Source: Chloroflexota bacterium
Lineage (GTDB): Bacteria; Chloroflexota; Limnocylindria; Limnocylindrales; CSP1-4
Reading direction: 5' to 3'
Length of the DNA stretch: 5,466 nt
Assembly: GCA_021777365.1 (NCBI GenBank)
Contig: JAJYDP010000375.1
Span: 1 to 5,466 of the forward strand
Shown: positions 5,446-5,466 of the stretch, in pieces
Numbering within the stretch: position 1 is the stretch's first letter
Layout of the letters: the number at the start of each line of letters is the position of its first letter
Made by a program: the position numbers and the translations under genes
The notes under the pieces: model-generated
Database searches by the model: none
What the model was told of the DNA's origin: nothing
Seen by the model: the letters and a program-made list of their open reading frames with translations, nothing else

Positions 5446-5466
5446 GGGACGAGGGATGAGGGATGA
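5441..5466 (+). repeat. 7-bp tandem repeat at the end of cobF
   Basis: About 3.7 copies of GATGAGG: exact at 5441-5447, GACGAGG at 5448-5454, exact at 5455-5461, then GATGA at the window edge. The cobF stop TGA (5443-5445) lies inside the first copy, overlapping an ATG as ATGA. Further ATGs occur at 5456 and 5463, and each copy offers a GAGG that could act as a Shine-Dalgarno for the next one. The next gene may therefore begin at 5456 or 5463. The ATG at 5442 opens only a 5-codon frame. Confidence 0.75.

Noticed and set aside
1..5466. CRISPR arrays, tRNA/rRNA genes, insertion sequences or phage genes
   Set aside because: No spaced direct repeats, tRNA-like folds, transposase frames or terminal inverted repeats were seen; the only tandem repeat is the 7-bp one at the right end.

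Overview
The window looks like chromosomal DNA from a high-GC actinobacterium. G+C is roughly 70% by eye, third codon positions are almost all G or C, GTG starts are used, and the gene content is typical of the aerobic (late cobalt insertion) vitamin B12 route. It is a compact cobalt/cobalamin locus with two divergent transcription units. The genus cannot be named from this sequence alone.

Left part (1-418, minus strand): the N-terminal 139 codons of a HoxN/HupN/NixA-type nickel/cobalt permease, cut by the window edge. Middle (419-983, no protein gene): a divergent control region. The minus-strand leader (about 640 to 424) carries a cobalamin riboswitch whose downstream part ends in a hairpin that buries the permease Shine-Dalgarno. 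The plus-strand leader (about 831 to 983) carries a second, differently built cobalamin riboswitch, followed by a two-stem structure around the cobN ribosome binding site. Between them (about 641-830) lie a possible permease promoter and a 7-bp inverted repeat.

Right part (984-5445, plus strand): cobN, the large subunit of aerobic cobaltochelatase, followed by cobF, precorrin-6A synthase (deacetylating). The 103-nt gap between them is bridged by a previously unremarkable-looking 36-codon reading frame. It has a strong Shine-Dalgarno and GTGA overlaps with both cobN and cobF, and the same stretch can form two mutually exclusive hairpins. The window ends in a 7-bp tandem repeat that starts at the cobF stop and supplies several ATG and AGG elements, probably the start region of the next gene.

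Working together: the permease imports cobalt, CobF makes a corrin-ring intermediate, and CobN (with CobS/CobT or ChlI/ChlD-like partners not in this window) inserts the cobalt. Both the import and the synthesis arm are expected to be turned down by cobalamin. I see no wholly new system. The points most worth checking are the coupled micro-ORF, the expression platforms of the two leaders, and a missing aspartate in the SAM-binding loop of CobF.
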